From: an uncultured Eubacteriales bacterium
GTDB lineage: Bacteria > Bacillota > Clostridia > Oscillospirales > Butyricicoccaceae
DNA length: 42,284 nt
Reading direction: 5' to 3'
Assembly (NCBI GenBank): GCA_910586105.1
Contig: CAJUGU010000017.1
Location: forward strand, 1 to 42,284
In this document: positions 1 through 8,176 of the stretch, piece after piece
How positions within the stretch are numbered: position 1 is the stretch's first letter
Layout: each line of letters begins with the position of its first letter
Position numbers and translations under genes: made by a program
The notes under the pieces: generated by a model
Seen by the model: the letters and a program-made list of their open reading frames with translations, nothing else
The model's database searches: none
Told to the model about the DNA's origin: nothing

Positions 1-314
1 CCGAGCGACGGCAGCACGTCCAGCGCGAACACCTCCGAATGCAGCTCCTGTTCGCCCCTCACCGCGCGTACCTGCGCCCGGAGCAGCCCGGGATCCAGCA
101 TCCCGCGTTCGAGCGTGCAGCCCAACACGCCATTTTCCAGCTCCAGCAATAGGAAATCCCGCCGCCCGCTGGCATACCGGACATCGAGCCGGTACGTCCA
201 TCCTTCAGGCGCGTCGGTCCGTATCTCCAGCCGACGCGCCCCGTTTTCGCCCGCGAAGCCGATCCGCCGGTCTTCTTCGGGCACATGCACGCGCCAATCC
301 CGCATTATGATCAT
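1..314 (-). CDS. Phage baseplate/receptor-binding protein, BppU-like N-terminus (partial)
   Basis: The gene runs off the left edge; 104 codons are visible. The start ATG at 314-312 has a GGAGGAGG site that overlaps the end of the upstream gene, whose stop is 3 bases away, so the two are translationally coupled. The visible residues align with the first ~105 residues of the 557-residue baseplate protein at 996-2669. Both share W-R-V near the start, then R-x-I-G-F, A-R-R-L-E-I, a short beta-rich stretch, and L-R-A-Q-V-R near residue 85. This is the kind of N-terminal attachment domain seen in BppU-type baseplate upper proteins of Firmicute phages. I infer a second receptor-binding or baseplate protein attached by the same N-terminal fold; its C-terminal half lies outside the window. 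Confidence 0.7.
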   Translation of the reverse strand, partial: MIIMRDWRVHVPEEDRRIGFAGENGARRLEIRTDAPEGWTYRLDVRYASGRRDFLLLELENGVLGCTLERGMLDPGLLRAQVRAVRGEQELHSEVFALDVLPSL

Positions 315-317
315 ACC

Positions 318-989
318 TTAAACCTCCTCCCATGCCCCGGGGGATTCTCCGGGGCTGTAACTCGTAGCCTGTACTGCGCGCAGCACGCGCCCATCCGTCC
401 AGACCATGCATTCGCCGGCCTGGTACAGGTCGTGCGCCCCGGACGGCTGCACCCACGGCAGCGCGGTTTCCGGCCCCCGCCCATGGTATGCCGCCCACAA
501 CGCGGGAGCCTTCACAGGGCTCCAATCCGGACTGCCGGTACTGTCATGCGCCTGCACGCACCGGAACGGCACGCCGTCCGCATTTCGCACATCGCCGACG
601 GCATAACTCCCGGGCTTCCATTCCGCCGCAAGCGCTCGGCACGCGATCACATCGTCTGCCACCATCCGCGGGGCTGCGCTTCGGAACATTACCCGGGCCA
701 TCGTTTTGATCCCCTGCTCTTCGAGTGCCAACGCCTTTGCGCGTTTTTCTCGTTTTTCTTTGATTTCGGCTTTTTCGGCTTCCTCCCGTGCGGATTCCGC
801 TTCTACCGCTGCACGCTTTTCGGTATCCTCAACGATATCGGTTATGCGCGTTCGATTTTCGTCCAGCGCCAGTTTTGCGAACGCGCCAAGCTCTCGGAAT
901 TTTCCCGCCAGCGCCTCCGGCAGCTCCCAGCTGACCCCCGGCACTTCATGCGGGGTCGTGGTCAAATTCTCCTGCACGAACATTACCAA
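318..989 (-). CDS. Phage tail-associated carbohydrate-binding protein (two CBM5/12-like repeats)
   Basis: A 223-residue protein. Residues ~50-95 are rich in Glu, Lys, Ala and Arg with heptad-like spacing and should form a coiled coil. Residues ~125-168 and ~178-223 are two copies of a small aromatic-rich module: W-x-x-G-x-Y-x-x-G-D-V, then R-x-V-Q-A-H and a terminal W; in the second copy Y-x-A-G-E, R-A-V-Q-A-T and a terminal W-E-E-V. This pattern is typical of chitin/cellulose-binding CBM5/12 modules, which phages use to bind cell-wall glycans. The gene lies between two baseplate genes, 6 bases after the larger one, so I infer a virion component that contacts the host surface. The ligand cannot be read from the sequence. 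Confidence 0.75.
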   Translation of the reverse strand: MVMFVQENLTTTPHEVPGVSWELPEALAGKFRELGAFAKLALDENRTRITDIVEDTEKRAAVEAESAREEAEKAEIKEKREKRAKALALEEQGIKTMARVMFRSAAPRMVADDVIACRALAAEWKPGSYAVGDVRNADGVPFRCVQAHDSTGSPDWSPVKAPALWAAYHGRGPETALPWVQPSGAHDLYQAGECMVWTDGRVLRAVQATSYSPGESPGAWEEV

Positions 990-995
990 CCCTCC

Positions 996-2669
996 TTATT
1001 TGATCGCCAGATAGAAGTAGCTATATTTGCTGTTGTTAAGATACACATAATTATTATATAAAAAATCAACGCTATTGATAATATCCGAACTCTTTGACCG
1101 CGCATTTGCGACATAAAATCCAGTAGAAGTTATTTGCATTACATGAAACAAATTTGGATTCGTACCGTTTCCCTGATACGCAATATAGGGATTATCCGAT
1201 GTGCAGTATGCAGAATAGACCGAGGTGTCTTCTTCGTTCGATCTCATAGAGGAAGGATATGTAAATTCCGTATTGACGTACCAGGGGACCAAGATCCCTT
1301 TATCGCCGCTCAGCCTTCCGACCCAAACAAATCTCGGCGAAAACCCCAAGTTGATATTTTGCGAAGCCTGCATAGCGGTATCAGATGCGGACGGAGCCGA
1401 CTGATTTCCGACATACGTCCCAAAAACGACCTCGCTGCCAGATCCAATCCCAAGCGCAGCCTTCAAATTTGCCAAGGTGATCTTCTTACCGGTCGCGGCG
1501 CTCACGTCGCCGATCGCGATATAATCCCCGGCGGCGATCCCGGTCGCGGTCAGCTCGCTCGATCCGTTCAGGAGCGCGTACAGCGCCACGGCGGCGGTCG
1601 TCGACCCGGTACCGCCGTTTGTGACCGGCAGCGTGCCGGTGATCGCGCTGGCGGGCATGCTTGTTGGGGAGTCCCCTTTCGGCCCCTGCGGGCCGGTTGC
1701 GCCGGGGTCGCCTTTGTCGCCCTTATCCCCCTTGGGGCCGGTCAACGCCGCCTTTTGCGCGTCGGTGAGCATGTCAAAGGTGAGCGCCGCGCCGTCCTTG
1801 CCGTCCGCCCCCTTCGGGCCGGGTTCGCCCTTGTCGCCTTTGTCCCCCTTCGGGCCGGTCAGCGCCGCCTTCTGCTCGTCAGTCAGCGTGTCGAAAGTGA
1901 CCGACGAGCCGTCTCTGCCGTCCTCGCCCTTCAGGCCGGGATCGCCCTTGTCGCCCTTGTCGCCTTTGTCGCCTTTGTCCCCCTTCGGGCCGACCAGCGC
2001 CGCCTTCTGCTCGTCGGTCAGCTCCTCGTAGGTCATTGCCGTACCGTTGATCCCGGCGGGGCCCTGCGGCCCGGGCGGGCCGGTCAGGGCTGCTTTCTGC
2101 GCCTCGGTCAGCATGTCGAAGGTGAGCGCCGCGCCTGCGTCGCCCTTCTCCCCCGGCGGCCCGGGCGTCCCCGTGGCGCTCTCCCCGGTGTCGCGATAGC
2201 CGCCGCTTGCGGCGTCCCACACCCACCATGTCCCGCCCTGTGCAATCGGCGCTTTCGTGGTCAGCGTTTCCGCCCGCTGCACGGCGGCGGTCACGCGCTG
2301 CTCGAGCTGTTCAAACTCGCCGGGCATGAGCGGCTCGAACGCCTCGAACGCGTCGACCGAATCCCGCACCTCCAACCAGAACGGGTTGGATTTCACGACC
2401 AGCTCGTCCTTGCTGCCGCGCACCTGCGCCCGGATCCTGCCGGGACAGGCGACATGTTCCCGCCGCAGCACCGCCGTCAGCAGCCCGTCCTCCGCCGTCA
2501 GATCGAGGATGTTCTTTTGCCCGTCCTCGAATTCCAGGTCGAGCTTGCAGGTATACCCGGGTACGCGCGCCTCGATTTCCAGCCGCCTTGCGAGGTGCTC
2601 CCCGGTGAACCCGATCTGCCGGTCGCCCGCCATCGGGGCCGTCACCCGCCAGCCTTCCATTTTCAACAT
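996..2669 (-). CDS. Phage baseplate/tail protein with BppU-like N-terminus and collagen-like repeats
   Basis: 557 residues, ATG with a GGAGGG site. Residues 1-105 match the partial gene at 1-314 (baseplate attachment domain). A short coiled coil follows at ~115-140. Residues ~165-345 are collagen-like Gly-X-Y segments rich in GPKGDKG, interrupted four times by a ~12-residue helical unit of the form L-T-D-E-Q-K-A-A-L. Residues ~345-410 look like a fibre shaft. The C-terminal ~150 residues are an aromatic- and Ser/Asn-rich beta domain ending Y-F-Y-L-A-I-K, typical of phage fibre tips. I infer a trimeric receptor-binding fibre: baseplate anchor, flexible triple-helical neck, then adhesin tip. 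The tip has base usage less GC-rich than the rest, which suggests domain exchange. Confidence 0.8.
   Translation of the reverse strand: MLKMEGWRVTAPMAGDRQIGFTGEHLARRLEIEARVPGYTCKLDLEFEDGQKNILDLTAEDGLLTAVLRREHVACPGRIRAQVRGSKDELVVKSNPFWLEVRDSVDAFEAFEPLMPGEFEQLEQRVTAAVQRAETLTTKAPIAQGGTWWVWDAASGGYRDTGESATGTPGPPGEKGDAGAALTFDMLTEAQKAALTGPPGPQGPAGINGTAMTYEELTDEQKAALVGPKGDKGDKGDKGDKGDPGLKGEDGRDGSSVTFDTLTDEQKAALTGPKGDKGDKGEPGPKGADGKDGAALTFDMLTDAQKAALTGPKGDKGDKGDPGATGPQGPKGDSPTSMPASAITGTLPVTNGGTGSTTAAVALYALLNGSSELTATGIAAGDYIAIGDVSAATGKKITLANLKAALGIGSGSEVVFGTYVGNQSAPSASDTAMQASQNINLGFSPRFVWVGRLSGDKGILVPWYVNTEFTYPSSMRSNEEDTSVYSAYCTSDNPYIAYQGNGTNPNLFHVMQITSTGFYVANARSKSSDIINSVDFLYNNYVYLNNSKYSYFYLAIK
1670..2190 (-). 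repeat. Collagen-like tandem repeats with helical spacers
   Basis: In-frame repeats within the baseplate gene. Four units each combine a helical spacer (L-T-D-x-Q-K-A-A-L) with a run of GPKGDKG-type triplets. The DNA copies are nearly identical in places, so copy number could vary by slippage or recombination. Confidence 0.8.
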
Positions 2670-2684
2670 AAAATTCCCTCCTTA

Positions 2685-3130
2685 CCAGATGCCTTCACAG
2701 ATAAATCTTTTCCCCGCGCTGTACACGTTTTTCGATCTCCCGAAACTGCTTCCGGTTCCATTTGGAAGGATCATTGCCGATCCGCACCGGCAAACCTCCC
2801 TGCAGCCCATTTTCGACCGGCCTTGCAAGATTCTCCCGGATCCTTGCCCGCACCTGCTCTTCCATCTGCCGTCGTGCCGCTTCAAACAGCTCCTGTCCAT
2901 GACAAGCCTGGTAAGCAGTCAGCAAATCGAAGTCCCCAAGCAGCAGCGACTTGAACCTGGGGTCTCCATCAAGCTCGGCCTGCAAATCGAAATCGGGATA
3001 CTGTTTCCGGACGGTTTCCAATTCAAGCTCCAACCGTCTGCGCGCATGGTGGACAGCTGCATGATACAACTGCTGCTGCACCTGCGCCGACCTTCGCAGC
3101 TGTTCAGCAATCTGTTCATACCCAGCCCTG
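2685..3130 (-). repeat. Long direct repeat A, copy 1 (tail of orphan cassette)
   Basis: About 446 bases that match 4741-5186 with scattered substitutions (roughly nine in ten bases by eye). It encodes the shared C-terminal ~145 residues, a charged helical region ending G-E-K-I-Y-L, and runs past the stop codon for ten bases. Confidence 0.9.
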
Positions 3131-4740
3131 CGCAGCTGGTCGTCATACTGTTCGCGGTACTTTGCAAGCTGTTTCACTGCTTTATCAGCGTTTTTAAGAG
3201 AAAACTTCCTCTTGACATCCCCATCGCCGTCTGCTATACTGATATCAGAAGAAGCTTCGTGCCTGCGATTTGCTGCACCCTGTGCGGCATAGATCGTTTC
3301 CGGAGCTTCTTCTATTTTTGTCGGGATCATTTTTACAATGTCATACAGATCGTGATATCCTTTATCTGTGATTCCAACAACCACTTCGGCATTGTAATCC
3401 GTACCGCCAATCCTTAACTGAACGTCTCCACGGCGGAATTTGACGAAATCATCCTTTCTCGGATGCTTGGGACGCTCATCTTTGTAATCCTGAACGGCCT
3501 GCAATAACTCATCTGCATTTGCAAATGCACGTATTTTATCAAGGTATTTTCCTCCGTCTTCCCGCAGCAACGCGGTGGCGCTGCCAGAGCGCACCCATTC
3601 TTTCGCAGTTTTTTTCTTGATGCCGGTTTCCTGTCCATTCACGTCTACAGGGTTGTTAAACTGGCTGGAAACCACAGACGACAGCAGCTTGTGAAGCGTT
3701 TTCCGATCTTCCGGCGAAATATTTTCCGGGTCAAGTCCCAGCCCGCCAAGGATATCCTCCTCCACCTCCACATACAGTGAACCGTCTGCCGCACGCTTCA
3801 CCGCATACCGCGCCTCACTGCCGTCCGTTTGGACGGCCTTTTCATTGCGCGCCAGCTGGCTCGCTTCACCAAGCGCTTCCGCCCACAGCCGTTCGCCCTC
3901 GCTGAGCCTGTCCAGAAAAGCGGACTGCTCCCGCGTCAGCTTCCGCCCTTTAAAGTACTCCCGCACGCGGTCCACAATATCGCGAATCGTCTGCAAAATA
4001 CCATGCGCGGTCTGCCGGTTTTGCGGGGTCTGCTGTGTGAAGCGGCGCACGGTTTCGGTGTCCACGTCCAGCAGCATCGCGAAATCCCCGGCGATCTCCT
4101 CGCGCGCCTGCGCGGCGGTCAATTCCTGCCCGGCCTGCTGCCGGTAGACCTCCTGCACGCTCTCAACAAGGCTGTCGATGCTGACGCCGTTCCGAGCGGC
4201 GGCCTGCTCCACGGCGAACGTCTCAAACGCCTGATAGTGCGCTGCGCCCAACGCCTTGATCTGGTGCGTGACCTCATGCTTCACGGTGCTGCGGTAACCT
4301 CTTTCGGCATCCTCCGCATTCGCAAAGATGGTGACAACGCCATCCTTGATCTGCGCATTCACGATATCGCTTTCCTGACTGACGATCTCACCGCGCAGCC
4401 CGACTGCTTTCAACAGCACATCATGAAATTCCCGGTCTTCGGCACTCATCCGTCGCGAAACCTCGCTCTCGAGCAGCCCGCGGGAGGTGTCCACCGCTTT
4501 CCGTTCCCTCGCCTGCAGCGGCGTTTCGGACAGCGTCCCGGCCAGCTCTGTGGTCTGCGCCTGCGTCCCGCTGTTGGACAGCGCCCGGTCAAGCGCCGTG
4601 CCCACGCCGCCATAGAAGACGCCGGAGAGCGCGCCGCCCGCCGTTGAATTCGCCCATTCCGCAAGCGAAAACCCGGCATTCGGATCACGCGCAGCTTTCT
4701 CCGCGATACCATTCAGCACATAGCTGGCCTTGAAGTCTTG
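2695..4740 (-). CDS. Orphan C-terminal toxin-like cassette (5'-truncated paralogue of the 1137-aa gene)
   Basis: A 681-codon uninterrupted reading frame with no credible start or ribosome binding site. It begins directly where the 3' end of the upstream 1137-residue gene stops matching. Cassette residues ~1-80 match residues ~455-520 of that protein (linker with GGALSGVFYGGVGTALDRA). A different middle follows: an HEVTH zinc-peptidase motif near residue 155, a coiled coil, and near residues 415-475 a domain with R-R-G-D-V, A-E-V-V-V-G-I-T and Y-D-I-V that resembles the phage barnase/EndoU/colicin/RelE-like (PBECR) nuclease-like domains. The last ~145 residues again match the C-terminus of the full protein. 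It therefore has an alternative catalytic core between shared flanks. I infer a silent or displaced cassette. The open frame argues against long decay; it could also be expressed by reinitiation or by frameshifting from the upstream gene. Confidence 0.7.
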   Translation of the reverse strand, partial: QDFKASYVLNGIAEKAARDPNAGFSLAEWANSTAGGALSGVFYGGVGTALDRALSNSGTQAQTTELAGTLSETPLQARERKAVDTSRGLLESEVSRRMSAEDREFHDVLLKAVGLRGEIVSQESDIVNAQIKDGVVTIFANAEDAERGYRSTVKHEVTHQIKALGAAHYQAFETFAVEQAAARNGVSIDSLVESVQEVYRQQAGQELTAAQAREEIAGDFAMLLDVDTETVRRFTQQTPQNRQTAHGILQTIRDIVDRVREYFKGRKLTREQSAFLDRLSEGERLWAEALGEASQLARNEKAVQTDGSEARYAVKRAADGSLYVEVEEDILGGLGLDPENISPEDRKTLHKLLSSVVSSQFNNPVDVNGQETGIKKKTAKEWVRSGSATALLREDGGKYLDKIRAFANADELLQAVQDYKDERPKHPRKDDFVKFRRGDVQLRIGGTDYNAEVVVGITDKGYHDLYDIVKMIPTKIEEAPETIYAAQGAANRRHEASSDISIADGDGDVKRKFSLKNADKAVKQLAKYREQYDDQLRRAGYEQIAEQLRRSAQVQQQLYHAAVHHARRRLELELETVRKQYPDFDLQAELDGDPRFKSLLLGDFDLLTAYQACHGQELFEAARRQMEEQVRARIRENLARPVENGLQGGLPVRIGNDPSKWNRKQFREIEKRVQRGEKIYL
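4513..4643 (-). repeat. Direct repeat B, copy 1 (linker of orphan cassette)
   Basis: 131 bases identical to 6602-6732 except for one base (4633 versus 6722). Weaker similarity continues to ~4730. It encodes the linker between the membrane-active region and the variable core. Confidence 0.92.
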
Positions 4741-5186
4741 CCAGATGCATTCACAGATAAATCTTTTCCCCGCGCTGTACACGTTTTTCGATCTCCCGAA
4801 ACTGCTTCCGGTTCCATTTGGAAGGATCATTGCCGATCCGCACCGGCAAACCTCCCTGCAGCCCATTTTCGACCGGCCTTGCAAGGTTCTCCCGGATTCT
4901 TGCCCGCGCCTTCTCTTCCATCTGCCGTCGTGCCGCCTCAAACAGCTCCTGTCCATGACACGCCTGGTAAGCAGTCAGCAAATCGAAGTCCCCAAGCAGC
5001 AGCGATTTGAACCGTGGGTCCCCATCAAGCTCGGTCCGCAAATCGAAATCGGGATACTGTTTCCTGACGGTTTCCAATTCAAGCTCCAACCGTCTTCGCG
5101 CATGGTGGACAGCTGCATAATACAACTGCCGCTGCACCTGCACCGACCTTCTCAGCTGTTCAGCCGCCTGTTCATATCTAGCCCTG
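4741..5186 (-). repeat. Long direct repeat A, copy 2 (tail of full-length toxin-like gene)
   Basis: Partner of 2685-3130 at an offset of 2056 bases. The match begins exactly at the junction with the orphan cassette, as expected for a tandem duplication or cassette insertion. Confidence 0.9.
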
Positions 5187-8164
5187 AACATCTGTTCATC
5201 AAAGCTCGTTCCCTGCGCCTTCTGCCACCGATTTTCAGCTTTCAGCGCCCGTTTTTCCTCCTCGCTGAGCTTGGCCAGCCGCGCATTCAGCTCACTCAGG
5301 CTCCCGCCATAGGATTTTTGCCCGTCGAAATCTTCCCCGGGATTTTGTGCATTTCGTCTCTTGCCATTCACGGCGTTTTGTAGTATACTACCCATATCAA
5401 GATCTTTGGCGCTTCGTGATACACCATCCTCTGGATGATGCCACGTTTGTGTTTTGCGCCGAAGGTCTTGTGTTTTTTCGGAATAAACATCGTGCAGATA
5501 CAGCCGTTGGTTCTGCGTATCCCGTTGAAGCATAATGCCCATATAATACGCCTCCGCCCCAATCTTGATTGGAGCAGCTACAACAATCCTTTCCGAGAGG
5601 CCCCCATTCTTTTCATATACATCGACTACAGCCCCATTTTGCAGCACCTGAGGGATTGCCGCAAATGCTGCTGCCTTCACCTGTGTCATACCGTGCCTGC
5701 GCTCGCTCCTCCAACTGCTTTTGGTCAGTGCCACATCGCCAAACCGCTCTGTAAAAATATTGCCACCAAGGCTGTCAAAGAAGTCCAGCACCTGCGTCTG
5801 CAAATCGATCTCTCCTTTTGGGAACTCCCGTCCGGTCAGCTCGGCAACGGGAGCCATCCGCACAAGCTCGGCCTCCCCCTCTGCAAGGTCGTTCTCCGTA
5901 AACTGCGGATATCGGATCTCATACTGCGTTTCCCCCGTCTGCCGCCCCTTCGCGCCTTCCAGCGCTTCGGCGTACATCCGTTCGGCCCTCTGCACAAACT
6001 TCTGTTCCGCGTCCCCGGCCAGCCGTATGACCATATCGTGCAGCCAGTCGCGGATTTTTTGCGCCAGACTGCGGTCGGCCTGCGTCAGCCGCCGGATGCT
6101 GTGCGCATCGGTGAACAGCTTTTCCTCGGCGAACTTCGCGACCAGCTCGCGCCTTGCGCCGTCCTCGCTGAGATAAACGCCCTGCCGCGCGTATTCCTGC
6201 ACGATCGCGGCGGTTTGCAGTTCCACGTCCTGACCGGACTTCTGCAAGTGTTCGATCACGCGGCCCGCAAACGCCTGATACCCGCCGCTGGTTTCCAGAT
6301 GGTGGGTCAGCTCGTGGACGAACACCTGCCGCACCGGGTTTTCCGCATCCGTCCGGATCCGTATTTTTCCGTCGCGGTAATCCCCATTCCCGGCGACCCG
6401 CCCGGAGAACTCGACCTCCACGCCGATCCGCTTCGCGATCCGATCGATCGTGTCGACGGTCGTCCGGTCAACGCGTTCACTGTAGGCATCCCGCACCACG
6501 CCTGGCTTCGCCGCACGGCTCACGTTTTCCGCCGTCCCGCTCACCGCCTCTACCGTTCCGGAATCCAGCCCAGCCGCCTGCTCCCCGGCCTTCTGTACCA
6601 ACTGCAGCGGCGTTTCGGACAGCGTCCCGGCCAGCTCTGTGGTCTGCGCCTGCGTCCCGCTGTTGGACAGCGCCCGGTCAAGCGCCGTGCCCACGCCGCC
6701 ATAGAAGACGCCGGAGAGCGCACCGCCCGCCGCCTGCTCCGCAAGCTCTGCGACCGAAAACGACGCCTCCGGATCGCGCGCCGCCTTATCGGCCATATAA
6801 TTCAGGAGATAGCTGGCGCTTTCCTCGCTGGCTTCCACACCCGCCTGCCGCAGGATGTTCCGGATCGCCGTCTTCGCGCCCACGCCCTGCGCGGCCTTCC
6901 AAAAGCCTTCAATGGAAAACCGTTCGGTCAGCGCTTCGATCCCGCCAGCGGCAAGCCCGCGCACCAGCGATTCCTCGGGCGCAAGCCCGCGCTCATTCAG
7001 CTCCGCGCCCTTACTCGCGGCGGCCTGCGCGCCCATCACGCCCATGCTGAGCGCCGGGCCGATCCCGGGCACAAGGCTCAGCCCCATCGCAGGCGCGTTG
7101 CCCGCAATGCTCAGTCCGGTGTTTGCAAGGAATCCCGGCACGCCTTCCAGCCCTGCGGTCGCCAGCTGCTGGTATTCGGCGCTGCGGCGCATTTTGGTCA
7201 TGCCGTAACCGTTCGGATCGGCGGGGTCTGAGGCGCGCAGCTCGCCATACAGCCGTTCGTTGTTCGCTGCATACTGTGCGCGGATCTCCTCCTCTGTGCC
7301 CCAGCTGGCGTTGCCGTACCCCTGCCGGATCGCTTCCAGCCGATTCAGCAAGATCTGCTGCTCTTTCAGCTCCGCCTGCCGCTCCGGGTTTGCCGCGTCG
7401 GCGCGCAGGTTGCGACCGTATTGCACAGCGAGCTCTGCCAATGCAGGGATCGTCCCGACAAGGCTGTTCCCGATACTTTGCGCGCCGTATCCCAGCCGCT
7501 GCCCAATGGTTGGGTCGGCGTTCTCCCGCGCATATTGCAGGATCTGCTCATGCTCCGTCAGGCTGGTTGGCTGGAAGTCCCAAGGGGTCAGCTCCTCCGC
7601 CAGCTGCTGCCGGAACGTATCCCGCTCCCGCAGCGCCTGTCCGGCATAACGTTTCTCCGTCAGCAGCGATATTGCATCGCCGCTTTTCGGGACTGCCGCC
7701 CCCTGTTCCGCCGTAAAGGCGTTCCGCTGCGCCGCCTGCCCACCGATCGACCGCGTGCGGTAATCCGGTACGGATGCCGGACGGCTGCCAGTGTCCGCAG
7801 CCGCCAGCCCGCGCGTGCGCGCCGCCGGGACGCCCGTCTGCCGTTTTGCCGCAGGCTCCTCCGCGAGCTGCCCGATCTGAGACCCCCCCGGTTCCACCGC
7901 AGCCATCACAGACTGCGCCTTCTGAACTGCGGAAGCTGTCCGTCCCGCCTGCTGTTTCGGCCGCGCCCCTGCCGCGTCGGAAATGCCTTGCAGCCGCGCA
8001 TGGTCGCGCGCGGTCTGCGCATCGATCTTAGAAAGCTCCAGCCGCCGCCCGGAGCCTGCCGAAGGAGCCGCCGCGGCCTGCACCTTCTGCGCCGCATCTT
8101 GCCTGGCGGATCCCGCCTGTTCCTGTTCCCGCTGCCTGCGGAACCAATCTCCGTAACTGCTCAT
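4751..8164 (-). CDS. Large phage multidomain protein: membrane-active region, HExxH peptidase, PBECR-like nuclease domain
   Basis: 1137 residues; ATG at 8164 with an AGGGGG site overlapping the upstream stop region. Residues 1-150 are disordered and Ala/Gln/Arg-rich. Around residues 228-250 and 341-383 there are Gly/Ala-rich hydrophobic stretches like those of phage ejection proteins. Residues ~455-520 form the linker shared with the orphan cassette. An HELTHH zinc-peptidase signature sits near residue 617. At ~780-895 a domain with R-H-G-M near its start, A-A-F-A-A-I-P, V-V-A-A-P-I and L-H-D-V resembles PBECR/large-polyvalent-protein nuclease-like domains. The last ~145 residues are charged and helical. 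By analogy with phage-borne polymorphic toxins, I infer a virion protein delivered with the DNA or a toxin carried by the particle. No MuF domain is visible. Confidence 0.75.
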   Translation of the reverse strand: MSSYGDWFRRQREQEQAGSARQDAAQKVQAAAAPSAGSGRRLELSKIDAQTARDHARLQGISDAAGARPKQQAGRTASAVQKAQSVMAAVEPGGSQIGQLAEEPAAKRQTGVPAARTRGLAAADTGSRPASVPDYRTRSIGGQAAQRNAFTAEQGAAVPKSGDAISLLTEKRYAGQALRERDTFRQQLAEELTPWDFQPTSLTEHEQILQYARENADPTIGQRLGYGAQSIGNSLVGTIPALAELAVQYGRNLRADAANPERQAELKEQQILLNRLEAIRQGYGNASWGTEEEIRAQYAANNERLYGELRASDPADPNGYGMTKMRRSAEYQQLATAGLEGVPGFLANTGLSIAGNAPAMGLSLVPGIGPALSMGVMGAQAAASKGAELNERGLAPEESLVRGLAAGGIEALTERFSIEGFWKAAQGVGAKTAIRNILRQAGVEASEESASYLLNYMADKAARDPEASFSVAELAEQAAGGALSGVFYGGVGTALDRALSNSGTQAQTTELAGTLSETPLQLVQKAGEQAAGLDSGTVEAVSGTAENVSRAAKPGVVRDAYSERVDRTTVDTIDRIAKRIGVEVEFSGRVAGNGDYRDGKIRIRTDAENPVRQVFVHELTHHLETSGGYQAFAGRVIEHLQKSGQDVELQTAAIVQEYARQGVYLSEDGARRELVAKFAEEKLFTDAHSIRRLTQADRSLAQKIRDWLHDMVIRLAGDAEQKFVQRAERMYAEALEGAKGRQTGETQYEIRYPQFTENDLAEGEAELVRMAPVAELTGREFPKGEIDLQTQVLDFFDSLGGNIFTERFGDVALTKSSWRSERRHGMTQVKAAAFAAIPQVLQNGAVVDVYEKNGGLSERIVVAAPIKIGAEAYYMGIMLQRDTQNQRLYLHDVYSEKTQDLRRKTQTWHHPEDGVSRSAKDLDMGSILQNAVNGKRRNAQNPGEDFDGQKSYGGSLSELNARLAKLSEEEKRALKAENRWQKAQGTSFDEQMFRARYEQAAEQLRRSVQVQRQLYYAAVHHARRRLELELETVRKQYPDFDLRTELDGDPRFKSLLLGDFDLLTAYQACHGQELFEAARRQMEEKARARIRENLARPVENGLQGGLPVRIGNDPSKWNRKQFREIEKRVQRGEKIYL
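6602..6732 (-). repeat. Direct repeat B, copy 2 (linker of full-length gene)
   Basis: Partner of 4513-4643 at an offset of 2089 bases. It codes for residues ~477-520 of the 1137-residue protein. Near-identity here, against divergent flanks, suggests recent gene conversion or recombination. Confidence 0.92.
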
Positions 8165-8176
8165 GCCGTCCCCCTT

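Noticed and set aside
1670..2190. Regular repeats resembling a CRISPR array
   Set aside because: Repeats are in frame, encode Gly-X-Y triplets and helical units, and have no unique spacers of constant length.
1134..2954. Long plus-strand frame opposite the baseplate genes
   Set aside because: It mirrors the repetitive collagen-like gene, is Arg/Pro/Leu-rich, has no ribosome binding site, and the minus strand holds the recognisable protein.
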